35,780 nucleotides of DNA from Akkermansia muciniphila (GTDB taxonomy: Bacteria; Verrucomicrobiota; Verrucomicrobiia; Verrucomicrobiales; Akkermansiaceae): contig CAMCCX010000024.1 of the NCBI GenBank assembly GCA_945873305.1, positions 1 through 35,780 on the forward strand, given 5' to 3'. Under the pieces are notes generated by a model, which ran no database searches, was not told the DNA's origin, and was given only the letters and a program-made list of their open reading frames with translations. Below, piece after piece: positions 12,876-20,701 of this stretch. Numbering within the stretch: the stretch's first letter is position 1; each line of letters opens with the position of its first letter. The translations under genes were made by a program, and so were the position numbers.

Positions 12876-14591
12876 GTGGAGCGACAGCACGGGAAATCGG
12901 CGGCAGACAAGGGCGGCGGGGCGTGGATGCCTTTGTTGTGGATCATCGGGGCCAGCGCGTTGGCGCATTTATGGTGTCTGAAATCCCAGTTCTTCCTCGA
13001 TGATTTCCCCCAGATCGCGGATAGCGATGCGGTGAGATCCGGGGATCTCGCTCATACGGGATGGCTTTTCTGGAGCTATCTTTGGTTTCACATCCAATAT
13101 CGGTGGTTCGGCACTTCGCCGATTGGGTTCCATGCGGTGAACTGGGTTTTACACACCGGGGTGGCGTGCGCGTTGTTCGGCTTCGGGCGGGATTTTCTGC
13201 GCGACCGTTGGCCGGCGGGAGGGGCGTTTTTCGGTGCGCTGTTGTTCGCGGTGCATCCGCTGGCGAGCGAAATCCCGAATTACGCGCGGTCTCAGGATCT
13301 GGTGTGGGTGACGCTTTTTTCGCTGCTGGCGGCTTGGGCGGTGCTCGGGTTTTTGAGGGACGGCGGTTGGTGGAAATTGGCGGGCTGTGTCGTTTTCATA
13401 CTCGGCGCGACGTTTTCCAAGGGGCCGGGATTGTTTCACGCGCTGATGCCGGTCGGCGTGGTGGCGGTGGCATTTTTCCAGCCCAAGCATGTCAGTCTGA
13501 TCCGGAAATATCCGTGGCAGAGTGCTGGAATCCTCCTGGTGGTCCTCGAGTCGCTGTGGGTGGTGGGACGGCTTGACCTGCGGTTGGACACGCTCAACCG
13601 CTGGACGGACTCGCGCTTCATCGGGCATGCTTACACGCTTTCGCGGGTGTTCTGGGAATTCGCGTGGCGCAGCGTGATCCCCGTGGGGCTGAGTGCGGAC
13701 CATCACATCGCGGAGACGCTGGTGCCGCCGGGATCGCCGTTTTGGAACATCCCGGACAAAGGGTCAATGCTGGCGGCGGCGGGTTTTCTGGCGTTAGCGG
13801 CCTTCAGCGTGGTGCTCGCGTGGCGGAAATCGACGCGGTTGTTTGGCGTCTGTTTGTTTCTGTATGTCGCAACGATCCTCTTCCGGGTCCTCTATTTCAT
13901 CCCGGAATTCATGCCGGAATACCGGATCTATCCGGGGCTGCCGTGGTTTTGTCTCGGCGCGGCCATCGGCTTTGCTGCGGCCTGGCGGGCGGCATGCGGG
14001 GGGATTTCCCCGCGACTGCCGGCGGCGCTGCTGTTGGGGGTTTTCATGCTGCTCTCGGCGAAGCGGTCGTTTGTGTGGCACGATCTGGACCGGCTGATGG
14101 CGGATGTGTTGGAGCAATACCCGACGCAGGCCCGGGCGTTGTGGGAGTTGGACAAGCGGGATATTTCCCGTGAAAACTGGCAGGCGGTGATCGACCGGCA
14201 GCGCAATGTATGGCCTGAAGTGGCGGCTAGATTTCATGCGGAAAACCGGCTGCTCGCCCCCGCGCGGGAGCTGCCGACGGGTCATTTCGCGCTGGCGGAG
14301 GTCGCGTGCGCCGGGCGCTACGCCATCGCCCTTGCCCATCAGGAAAGTCCGGCCATCGGCCTGCGGGAAATCAACCGCCTGGAAATTTACATGAAGCGCC
14401 TCGGCCTGGACCCAACGGCGCACGCGCTCCACTGGAGCTACTTTTCCCGCGACAAGGGGCTCGTCTTGGAGCTCGCCGGGAACTATCAGGCCGCCGCCGA
14501 GTGCTTGCGCGTGGAAAACATTTCCGGTCTCCGCAAGCGCGACCTCGAGCGCGTCGAGAAAAAGCTCGCGGCGCTCAAGCCAGGTTCGTGA
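12876..14591 (+). CDS. Polytopic GT-C type glycosyltransferase-like membrane protein
   Basis: This 571-residue protein has about ten hydrophobic segments in its first 400 residues. The first loop contains FFLDDFPQI, the acidic DD motif that in GT-C glycosyltransferases (PMT, TMTC, ArnT types) sits at the catalytic site. The next part, FHAVNWVLHTGVACALF, and the later FAVHPLASEIPNYARSQDLV closely follow the pattern of TMTC-like proteins (N-x-x-L-H and V-H-P-x-x-x-E). The C-terminal 150 residues are soluble and helical, in the place where TMTC proteins carry TPR repeats. It may move a sugar from a lipid carrier to protein or glycan outside the membrane. The start is GTG at 12876; ATG at 12927 is an alternative. 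It overlaps the convergent yebC-like gene by 17 bases. Confidence 0.75.
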   Translation: MERQHGKSAADKGGGAWMPLLWIIGASALAHLWCLKSQFFLDDFPQIADSDAVRSGDLAHTGWLFWSYLWFHIQYRWFGTSPIGFHAVNWVLHTGVACALFGFGRDFLRDRWPAGGAFFGALLFAVHPLASEIPNYARSQDLVWVTLFSLLAAWAVLGFLRDGGWWKLAGCVVFILGATFSKGPGLFHALMPVGVVAVAFFQPKHVSLIRKYPWQSAGILLVVLESLWVVGRLDLRLDTLNRWTDSRFIGHAYTLSRVFWEFAWRSVIPVGLSADHHIAETLVPPGSPFWNIPDKGSMLAAAGFLALAAFSVVLAWRKSTRLFGVCLFLYVATILFRVLYFIPEFMPEYRIYPGLPWFCLGAAIGFAAAWRAACGGISPRLPAALLLGVFMLLSAKRSFVWHDLDRLMADVLEQYPTQARALWELDKRDISRENWQAVIDRQRNVWPEVAARFHAENRLLAPARELPTGHFALAEVACAGRYAIALAHQESPAIGLREINRLEIYMKRLGLDPTAHALHWSYFSRDKGLVLELAGNYQAAAECLRVENISGLRKRDLERVEKKLAALKPGS

Positions 14592-15285
14592 AAACCGCCT
14601 GCACGTCGTCGTCGTCCTCGATCTTGTCCAACAGGTTTTCCACCTCCTCCATCTGTTCTTCGGTTAGCTCGACCGGCTGGGTCGGCAGGCGCTGGAGGCT
14701 GCATTTCGTCGGGACGATGCCGGCGGCTTCGACCGCGTGGCTGAGGCTGGCGAAGGCGCTGTATTCGCCGATGACCGAGACGACGCCTTCATCCACCGAG
14801 AGTTCTTCGAGTCCGGCGTCGATGAGTTCGAGTTCGAGCTCTTCCAGGTTGCGGCCGGCGGGCACGGGGAACTCGATGACCGACTTGCGGGTGAACATGA
14901 AATCGAGCTGGCCGGCATTCACCAGCTGGCCGCCGTTTTTGTTAAAGATGATTTTCAGGTTGCCGACGGTGCGGTTGGAATTGTCGGTGGCGCACTCGAC
15001 GATGAAGAGCGAGCCGTGCGGGCCCTTGCCCTCGTAGGTGACGGCCGTGATGTCGGCGGCGTCCTTGCCGGCGGCGCGCTTGATGGCGTTCTCGATGTTC
15101 TCCTTCGAGAGGTTCTGCGCCTTCGCGTTGTTGATGGCGACTCGCAGCGTCGCGTTGGATTCCGGGTCCGGGCCACCGCTTTTGGCGGCCATGGTGATGG
15201 ACTTGGCGAGCTTCGGAAAAATCTTGGACATCGTGGCCCAACGCGATTCCTTCGCCCGGCGGCGGCATTCGAAATGTCTTCCCAT
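14575..15285 (-). CDS. YebC/PmpR family protein (YeeN-like variant)
   Basis: This 236-residue protein belongs to the YebC/PmpR/TACO1 family. These proteins were long annotated as transcription regulators and are now also linked to ribosome function at difficult peptide sequences. Hallmarks are SKIFPKLAKSITMAAKSGG, NATLRVAINNAKAQNLSKEN, ITAVTYEGKGPHGSLFIVEC and the acidic C-terminus LLDKIEDDDDVQAVFTNLA. The start MGRHFECRRRAKESRWATMS differs from the usual MAGHSKWANIKHRK and fits the YeeN-like subgroup. ATG at 15285 matches the family; an upstream Met at 15321 adds unrelated residues. It converges with the glycosyltransferase gene, sharing 17 bases. Confidence 0.92.
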   Translation of the reverse strand: MGRHFECRRRAKESRWATMSKIFPKLAKSITMAAKSGGPDPESNATLRVAINNAKAQNLSKENIENAIKRAAGKDAADITAVTYEGKGPHGSLFIVECATDNSNRTVGNLKIIFNKNGGQLVNAGQLDFMFTRKSVIEFPVPAGRNLEELELELIDAGLEELSVDEGVVSVIGEYSAFASLSHAVEAAGIVPTKCSLQRLPTQPVELTEEQMEEVENLLDKIEDDDDVQAVFTNLA

Positions 15286-15434
15286 GGTTTTCGGTCGATT
15301 AGAGATTGGCCGGTGAGGCACCGGGGCGGAGATCTAAGCAGGCGGGCGGAGAGATGCAAGTGAAGTGCTCGCCCTGTGTCGCTTGAAACTTGCCAGCCCT
15401 CGCCCCTTCTGGGCAAGGTCATCACAGATTCACC

Positions 15435-16112
15435 ATGAAGCGTTTTCCCGTCGGCCTCATCCTCGCCATCTGGCTTTCCGCGATCGGCCGGGCTTCCGCC
15501 GGGATGACGGTGATCACTCTCACCGACATCGCCCGCGCGCGGATCGACGCGCTGTCGTTTTTCATTTTTCTCTATCTGGTCATTTCCTGGGTGGTGAAAC
15601 TCATTTGGAACCAGCTGGCGAAGTCCTTCGTTTCCCTGCCGCGGCTCAAGTATCTCCAGGCGCTGGGCGTGGTTTTCATGACCGGGCTGATGTTCTACGT
15701 CGTGCTGACGATGATTTCCGGAGCACGCGAATTGCTCACGCCCGGGGCTTGGGAAAAGCAGGGCGCCGGTTACCGGCTGCGTGAGGATGGCCCGGCACCG
15801 CTCGGCAAGGAAGAACGCCGGCAAGCGCTGCGGGAAATCCAGGAAGCCATCTGGGACTATGCGAAAGCCCATGGCGGAAACGCGCCTGCTAGTCCTTTGG
15901 TCGAGGGGATTGACCGCGCGCTTTGGAATTTCGAGGGCGGCGGACTTTACTGCCTGATGCCTGGTGTCCGGCCCGCGGTCGGCCGGGAAATTTTGGTTTA
16001 CGAACCCTCCGCAGCGGGCGGGCGGCGCTTCGTGCTTCTAGCGGACGGCAGCATCGAGGACCGCTCGGAAGGAACTCTCAAGCAGCAGCTCGACGACCAG
16101 TTGAATCGATGA
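15435..16112 (+). CDS. Unrecognised membrane protein, first of a three-gene operon
   Basis: I do not recognise this 225-residue protein. It starts with a signal-like segment (VGLILAIWLSAIGRASA), then membrane helices at about residues 38-55 (LSFFIFLYLVISWVVKL) and 75-95 (ALGVVFMTGLMFYVVLTMI). A soluble C-terminal domain follows: a helix (REIQEAIWDYAKAHGG), then short strands with YCLMPGVRPAVGREILVYEP and RRFVLLADGSIED. That order (helix, 'HG', strands, 'DGS') resembles the globular part of type II pseudopilins and of the next gene's product, but there is no prepilin-type N-terminus. ATG at 15435 is chosen for the signal segment. Its stop overlaps the next start (ATGA). Confidence 0.75.
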   Translation: MKRFPVGLILAIWLSAIGRASAGMTVITLTDIARARIDALSFFIFLYLVISWVVKLIWNQLAKSFVSLPRLKYLQALGVVFMTGLMFYVVLTMISGARELLTPGAWEKQGAGYRLREDGPAPLGKEERRQALREIQEAIWDYAKAHGGNAPASPLVEGIDRALWNFEGGGLYCLMPGVRPAVGREILVYEPSAAGGRRFVLLADGSIEDRSEGTLKQQLDDQLNR

Positions 16113-16888
16113 GTGAGAAATCCTCCACGCGCACCTGGATCATCCGCGGGGTTTTGTGGACCTTCGTGATCTTCGTCTTTTCGGTTTCGAGCAGTTGCAC
16201 CGTCCTCGTCGAAACTCCCGTCCACTTCGTTCTCGGCTGGCTTTTCCATGCGGTGAAAGCCCTGCCTCCGGTGTTGGGGAATTGGCGTCCGCTGGTGGCT
16301 CCGTTAGGATGCCTCGTCCTGGCAACTTGGTTGATCCACCGCTTTATCCGCTGGTCCCAGGTGGCGAAGGGGAACCCGCCGTCATGGCGAGTCCGGCACA
16401 CGGTTTCGGCGGTGTCGCTGCTGCTGTTGGGTTGCGGTGCGGCCATCGCCCTGAGCGGCGTCGTGCATCAAAGCGTGTGGCTCATGAGTGATCCTTGGAC
16501 CGAGAATCGGGGGAAACGGATGGAGCAGACGCTGGCCGTGAACAACGCCAGGCAGTTGGTCATGGGACTGTTTGAGTATCACGAAAAACACGGCCACTAT
16601 CCGAATTCACTCCGGGAGCTCGAATCCGAGTTGGATGCTCCGGCCCGACTTTTCTCGGTTCCGGTGGGCTACTCGCGGGTCAACGAGCCGTTCGTCCTGC
16701 TGCATCCGGGCGGAACCCGCGCCGTGAATCCCGACGAGCCGCTGATTGTCTCGCCGGTGATCCAAAGTGCCGGGAAAATCGTGGTGGGCTATGGCGACGG
16801 CTCAGTGACCAGCCTGCTGGCAAAAGACCTGGAACGGGTCATCAAAGGCGAGTCCCGGTTCAAAATCCAACAGCAGCCCTCGCGATGA
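16109..16888 (+). CDS. Membrane protein with pseudopilin-like C-terminal domain
   Basis: This 259-residue protein has membrane helices at about residues 11-30 (WIIRGVLWTFVIFVFSV), 60-77 (LVAPLGCLVLATWLI) and 95-118 (TVSAVSLLLLGCGAAIALSG). The C-terminal half reads NNARQLVMGLFEYHEKHGHY PNSL-REL, then GYGDGSV. The 'A-x-x-L-x-x-x-Y-x-x-x-x-G-x-Y-P-x-S-L-x-E-L' pattern is typical of type II secretion pseudopilins, but the cleavable prepilin helix is replaced by a multi-helix anchor. The C-terminal layout resembles that of the preceding gene's product, so the two may be paralogues. Start and stop overlap both neighbours by ATGA, a tightly coupled operon. The function is unknown. Confidence 0.75.
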   Translation: MSEKSSTRTWIIRGVLWTFVIFVFSVSSSCTVLVETPVHFVLGWLFHAVKALPPVLGNWRPLVAPLGCLVLATWLIHRFIRWSQVAKGNPPSWRVRHTVSAVSLLLLGCGAAIALSGVVHQSVWLMSDPWTENRGKRMEQTLAVNNARQLVMGLFEYHEKHGHYPNSLRELESELDAPARLFSVPVGYSRVNEPFVLLHPGGTRAVNPDEPLIVSPVIQSAGKIVVGYGDGSVTSLLAKDLERVIKGESRFKIQQQPSR

Positions 16889-17202
16889 GCGACCTCGGGG
16901 GATTCGATCTTTTGTTAGTGGAGTTGATCGGAGGCTTCTGGTTTTTCCTCCGCGAAAATCTCCCGGCCATCTCATTTGACGCCGGGACATGGGGGCCCGG
17001 ACTCGGGGCGTTCTTGTTGGCGATGATCTTCGCCCACCGCTTCCTCGCCGCATGGGCTGCCAGGACAAGCCGTCATTGGAGTTTCGCGACCACGTTCTGT
17101 CTTGTGCTCACGGTCCCCACGCTGTTTGTGATTTCGTTCATCGTCCCCGGCGTGTTGTTGCAGTGGGAAATGCTGCGGCAAACAATTTGGCTGACTTATT
17201 GA
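16885..17202 (+). CDS. Small unrecognised membrane protein, third gene of the operon
   Basis: This 105-residue hydrophobic protein has two or three membrane segments: about residues 8-22 (LLLVELIGGFWFFL), 38-58 (GLGAFLLAMIFAHRFLAAW) and 68-90 (TTFCLVLTVPTLFVISFIV). No family is recognised. The start overlaps the previous stop (ATGA), so translation is probably coupled. The last 7 bases overlap the convergent dihydrouridine synthase gene. Its presence in a compact operon supports a real gene. Confidence 0.7.
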   Translation: MSDLGGFDLLLVELIGGFWFFLRENLPAISFDAGTWGPGLGAFLLAMIFAHRFLAAWAARTSRHWSFATTFCLVLTVPTLFVISFIVPGVLLQWEMLRQTIWLTY

Positions 17203-18224
17203 GCCAGCGCCTCGAAACCGCAGAACAGTTTGGAGCCCGCCGGCGGCTTGGCGGGGAGCGGCAGGTCGTGGTCGAGGTGGCGGCGGCAGATTTGCTGGAA
17301 GTCGTCCGGGGTTTTCATCCGGCGCATGTCGAATTCGAAATCGCCCGCCAGGCCGTGGCTGATGTAGGCGAGCGTTTTTTTCATCCGCTGGACGTGGGCG
17401 AGGGGATTGAACTTCGGGGTCTCGCGGGCGATCTCGTCGGAGAGTTCGAGCACGTATTCCCAGAGATCGCGGTGGCTCGGGGCGGGTGGGGACGCGCCGG
17501 CGAAGGCGGCCGTTAGCTGTGAGAAAATCCACGGGTTGCGGATCGCGCCGCGGCCGACCATCAGGCCCGCCGCGCCGGTCTGCGCGAGGTAGGAAAGCCC
17601 GGTCTCGGGATCGACGACGTTGCCGTTGGCGATCACCGGGCAGGGCATCGCCTCCACCGCGGTGCGCACGCGGTCGGGGTGCACCGGCGTCTGATAGCGC
17701 TCCACCACGGTGCGGCCGTGGATGGTGAGGCCGTCGATGGCGTGGCTGCGGAAAATTTCCAACAGCGCGGGAAATTCTTCCGCCGTGGTGTAGCCGACGC
17801 GGGTTTTCACGGTGAATTTCCCGGGGATCGCTTCCCGCAGGGTGCCTATCAGGCGGTTCACCGTTTCCGGGTTGCGCAGCAGGCCGCCGCCCGCGTCCTT
17901 GCGGCAGACGATCGGCGCGGGGCAACCGAGGTTGAGGTCGATCCCGGCGACGGGCAGTTCCGCCAGCTCCCGCGCGGTGCGGACGAGGCTCGGCAAATCG
18001 CGGCCGATCATCTGGGCGAACACCGGCTTGCCGGTTTCGTTCTCAACGATCGAGCGGAGAATATAACGGTTCAGGCAGGAATCCGGGTGGACACGGAAAT
18101 ACTCGGTCACAAACCAATCCGGCGCGCCGCGCCGCGCGATGACCCGCATGAATGGCAGATCGGTCACGTCCTGCATCGGCGCTAACACCAAGGCGGGTCG
18201 GTTGACGGGAAGGAAATCGCGCAT
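17196..18224 (-). CDS. tRNA dihydrouridine synthase
   Basis: This 342-residue FMN enzyme reduces uridine to dihydrouridine in tRNA D loops using NADPH. The TIM-barrel motifs are in order: LVLAPMQDVTDLPF at the start, VTEYF, FAQMIGRD, then GIDLNLGCPAPIVCRKDAGG at about residues 88-107, KTRVGY, LTIHGRT, PVIANGNV and AGLMVGRGAIRNPWIF. The C-terminal helical domain follows (LAHVQRMKKTLAYI). ATG at 18224 (MRDFLPVNRP) is chosen; 14 in-frame residues upstream are unlike the family. I cannot say which Dus subfamily or tRNA position is involved. It converges with the membrane-protein operon. Confidence 0.93.
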   Translation of the reverse strand: MRDFLPVNRPALVLAPMQDVTDLPFMRVIARRGAPDWFVTEYFRVHPDSCLNRYILRSIVENETGKPVFAQMIGRDLPSLVRTARELAELPVAGIDLNLGCPAPIVCRKDAGGGLLRNPETVNRLIGTLREAIPGKFTVKTRVGYTTAEEFPALLEIFRSHAIDGLTIHGRTVVERYQTPVHPDRVRTAVEAMPCPVIANGNVVDPETGLSYLAQTGAAGLMVGRGAIRNPWIFSQLTAAFAGASPPAPSHRDLWEYVLELSDEIARETPKFNPLAHVQRMKKTLAYISHGLAGDFEFDMRRMKTPDDFQQICRRHLDHDLPLPAKPPAGSKLFCGFEALAQ

Positions 18225-18332
18225 GAAACAGGGCCGGATGGCACAGCGGCCCGCGCCACGGGTCAAGGAATTCCATTGACTTCCCCTGCTGGAAACGCCT
18301 TTTTGGATAGGTTAAATAACACTTCAAACAAC

Positions 18333-18542
18333 GTGGACACGGACTTATTACATACGGAAAAAATCCTCGCGGACCGGAAAACATTCTATCTGGATCTCAA
18401 AAAGAACGCGCGCGGCATGGTGGTGAAGATCACCGAGGACGTGGGCGGAAATCGCGACACGATCATGGTGCCGGCCGAAATTCTCGGGGACTTCATCGCG
18501 GCGCTGACGGATATCAAGGCCACGGCGGACGAGCCGCAGTGA
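18333..18542 (+). CDS. PUR-alpha-like DNA/RNA-binding protein
   Basis: This short basic/acidic protein has one PUR repeat: LLHTEKILADRKTFYLDLKK, NARGMVVKITEDVGG and RDTIMVPAEILGDFIAALTD. The order is strands with 'F-Y-x-D-x-K-x-N-x-R-G', then the 'T-E', then a helix ending 'F'. PUR repeats bind purine-rich single-stranded DNA or RNA as dimers. Bacterial homologues are usually under 100 residues. The start is uncertain: GTG at 18333 gives 69 residues starting just before the conserved part, while TTG at 18276 gives 88 residues with an unrelated Asn-rich leader; that TTGACT could instead be a -35 box. The PIN-TRAM gene follows on the same strand. Confidence 0.75.
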   Translation: MDTDLLHTEKILADRKTFYLDLKKNARGMVVKITEDVGGNRDTIMVPAEILGDFIAALTDIKATADEPQ

Positions 18543-18619
18543 AGCGGGAGGGGATCCCCGCCCGCTTTGGTCTTGCTGAAGAGTGGGGATTTCGAGAGTT
18601 TTCGCGCACAGGATTTTTC

Positions 18620-19705
18620 ATGGCAGCACACCCATCCGTCAACGTCGCGCGTCTCACTTATTTGTTGGTTTGTGAGGCCGCGGGCGTGGCGATCGCCCTG
18701 AGCACCAAGGGCACGCTCGACATCTCGATCGTCTTCGGATTGCTCGGCGGGCTCGGCGTGGCGGGCTTTTTCATCTGGGTGGAGTCGCTGATGAAGGGCT
18801 TCACCTTGCGCGGGTTTTCCACCGCCAGCTTCGGGCTCGGAGTGGGCCTGTTCTGCGCGTGGCTGCTGACGCGGGTGGAGATTTCAAACCTGCTAGAACT
18901 GGCGTTCCGCGACCAGCTCCAGGACGACAAGGGCGTCTCCGCCGTCCAGCTCGACGTGATGGTGAACGCGCTGCGCCTGGCCATCGATGTCACCTTGTTC
19001 GCGAGTCTCGGCTTTCTCGGGGCGGTGCTGGCGCTGCGGAGCAACCGCGACGAGTTCGCCTTCATCATCCCCTACGTGCGGTTCCGCCAGGACGCGTCTT
19101 CCGGGCAACCGGTGGTGCTGGACGCCGAGGCGGTGATGGATGGAAGGGCGTTAGGCATCCTCCGCTCGGGATTTCTCCATGGCCGGCTGATCGTTCCGCG
19201 CTTCGTGCTCGATGAGTTGCAGACGATGGCGGACGCGGGTTCGGGCGCCGACCGCCAACGGGCGCAGCGCGGCTTGAACAGCCTCGAACAAATGCAAAAC
19301 GCCGCCGACATCCAGATCTCGATTCACGACAGCCTGATGCCCGCCGAGCCGGAGCCGGTGAACACCCGCCTCATCGAAACGACCCGTTTGTTAGGAGCGC
19401 GGCTCATGACCTTGGATGAAAACCTCGCCAAGGTGGCCAAGATCCAAGGCCTGGACGTCCTCAACATCCATGATCTCGACGACGCGTTGAAACCCACCGT
19501 GGCGGTGGGCGAGAGAACCCGCATCGCGCTCGTCCGCAGCGGCAAGGAAGAGCACCAGGCGGTCGGTTATTTGCCGGATGGCACGATGATCGTGGTCAAC
19601 CACGCCGCAGCCAAAATCGGTTCCACGGCGGATGTCGTCGTGGTCAGCACCTTGCAAACGGCGAGCGGGACGATGGTGTTCGCCGAGCTCTACAAGGCCG
19701 GCTGA
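18620..19705 (+). CDS. PIN-TRAM domain membrane protein (YacL-like)
   Basis: This 361-residue protein has four hydrophobic helices in the first 155 residues (about 12-30, 34-55, 67-87 and 128-148). A PIN nuclease-like domain follows, starting VVLDAEAVMDGRALGILRSG and continuing with RLIVPRFVLDELQTMAD, RRAQRG-LNSLEQMQ and later ARLMTLDENLAKVAKIQGL. The conserved acidic residues of the PIN fold are present. The last 75 residues form a TRAM domain (YLPDGTMIVVNHAAAKIGST, VVVVSTLQTASGTMVFAEL), which binds RNA. The arrangement matches Bacillus YacL and its relatives, conserved but of unclear role, presumably RNA cleavage at the membrane. ATG at 18620 (MAAHPSVNVAR) is chosen. Confidence 0.88.
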   Translation: MAAHPSVNVARLTYLLVCEAAGVAIALSTKGTLDISIVFGLLGGLGVAGFFIWVESLMKGFTLRGFSTASFGLGVGLFCAWLLTRVEISNLLELAFRDQLQDDKGVSAVQLDVMVNALRLAIDVTLFASLGFLGAVLALRSNRDEFAFIIPYVRFRQDASSGQPVVLDAEAVMDGRALGILRSGFLHGRLIVPRFVLDELQTMADAGSGADRQRAQRGLNSLEQMQNAADIQISIHDSLMPAEPEPVNTRLIETTRLLGARLMTLDENLAKVAKIQGLDVLNIHDLDDALKPTVAVGERTRIALVRSGKEEHQAVGYLPDGTMIVVNHAAAKIGSTADVVVVSTLQTASGTMVFAELYKAG

Positions 19706-19711
19706 GACGAT

Positions 19712-20017
19712 CTAACCGCGCTTGGCGATTTGCTTGCGGAACAGCGGGATGAGCTCGGCGTCCATCCACGCGTTGGCGGCGGCGAGACCGCCTTCCAGAT
19801 AGAGCTTGCCGATCGACGCCTCGACCCGTGTCGGGTTGCCGAAGGCGCTGAGGAAATCATTGGAAGTCAGGCGGGTGAACCACTCGCCGTCCATGGCGTT
19901 GCGCTCGCGCAGGACAAATTGGCGGGCAAAAAGCGCGAGGACGGCGTCACCGACCCAGGCTGCTTCACGTTCTTGGCGGAGTTCTTCGTCTTTGCGGCTC
20001 ACGCGGGGAGAATGCAT
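19712..20017 (-). CDS. Minimal RNase III-domain protein (Mini-III-like)
   Basis: This 101-residue protein is essentially a bare RNase III catalytic domain. EREAAWVGDAVLALFARQFV corresponds to the RNase III signature (E-x-x-x-x-G-D-A-V-L), and VEASIGKLYLEGGLAAANAW corresponds to the second acidic motif (V-E-A-x-I-G-A-x-Y-L-D-G-G), with its Glu kept. There is no double-stranded RNA-binding domain. Mini-III enzymes of this type mature 23S rRNA ends in some bacteria; that role here is inference. ATG at 20017 follows the RbsD-like lipoprotein stop by 4 bases, so the two are coupled. It ends 6 bases from the PIN-TRAM gene. Confidence 0.8.
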   Translation of the reverse strand: MHSPRVSRKDEELRQEREAAWVGDAVLALFARQFVLRERNAMDGEWFTRLTSNDFLSAFGNPTRVEASIGKLYLEGGLAAANAWMDAELIPLFRKQIAKRG

Positions 20018-20021
20018 GATC

Positions 20022-20597
20022 TCAGCGCGGCCGCACGATTTTTTGCATCCGCTCGCGCTCCATTTTTTCGCGCAGCCGGGTTTCGGAATCGACGTCCCAG
20101 TATCCCGGCTGGAGTTCGAGGAAAACCGACGAGTAAGGCAGCGCGGTGGTGGTGCGGATCACCAGCACGTCGAAGCTGCGGTTGGCGTCCTGCAGCAGCG
20201 TGAGCAGCGATTGTTGTTCCAGCTCGGCGGCTTCATGGCCGTGGAGGGAATCCTTGAGGCGCTTGCGAAGCTCGTCGATTCCCGGGGCGAAGTCGTTTTC
20301 CACCGAGCGGAGTTCCCGCGGCACGTAGATGTGCGGCCGGACGTTTTCCGTTTGTTCGAGCGCGCTGAGCACGTAATCGAGGGCTTCCGGGACATCCACG
20401 GAAGCGGTCACCTGGCGGATTCCGGGCCGGCTTTGAGCTGGAAACGAAGCCTCCGCGATGACGATCCAGTTGCGGTATCCGAGTTGCCCCGCCTGCCGGT
20501 CCACCGCCGCGTGCCAAGGCGGGTCTTTCTGAATGCTTGCGCAGCCAAGCGAAAGAAACGCCGCCCCGAGGGCAAGAAAACCGCGACAAGAAACCAT
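20022..20597 (-). CDS. RbsD/FucU-like domain lipoprotein
   Basis: This 191-residue protein begins with a signal peptide and lipobox (FLALGAAFLSLGCAS), so Cys19 should be lipidated and the protein exported. The body resembles RbsD/FucU sugar mutarotases: RNWIVIAEASFPAQSRPGI near residue 43 matches the family's 'GHRN-x-I-V-I-A-D-x-x-F-P' segment with the catalytic-type region. Later come VDVPEALDYVLSALE, RPHIYVP, SFDVLVIRTTTALPYSSVFL and ELQPGYWD. Those enzymes normally act in the cytoplasm on ribose or fucose, so an exported lipoprotein form is unusual. The exact substrate cannot be inferred. It is the first gene of a pair with the RNase III-like protein, 4 bases apart. Confidence 0.7.
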   Translation of the reverse strand: MVSCRGFLALGAAFLSLGCASIQKDPPWHAAVDRQAGQLGYRNWIVIAEASFPAQSRPGIRQVTASVDVPEALDYVLSALEQTENVRPHIYVPRELRSVENDFAPGIDELRKRLKDSLHGHEAAELEQQSLLTLLQDANRSFDVLVIRTTTALPYSSVFLELQPGYWDVDSETRLREKMERERMQKIVRPR

Positions 20598-20701
20598 GCG
20601 TTTTTCCTAGGCCTTTGCCTGCCGACTGTCAACGCGCGGCCTGCGATGCGGGCGGAACAATCTTTCGACGCGTGGCGCTTGGCGTGTTACCGCTTCTCCG
20701 C

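Noticed and set aside
18276-18332. TTG at 18276 as start of the PUR-alpha-like gene
   Set aside because: The leader it adds is Asn-rich and unlike the family. TTGACT there may be a -35 box, although no well-spaced -10 box follows. The GTG at 18333 was preferred, without certainty.
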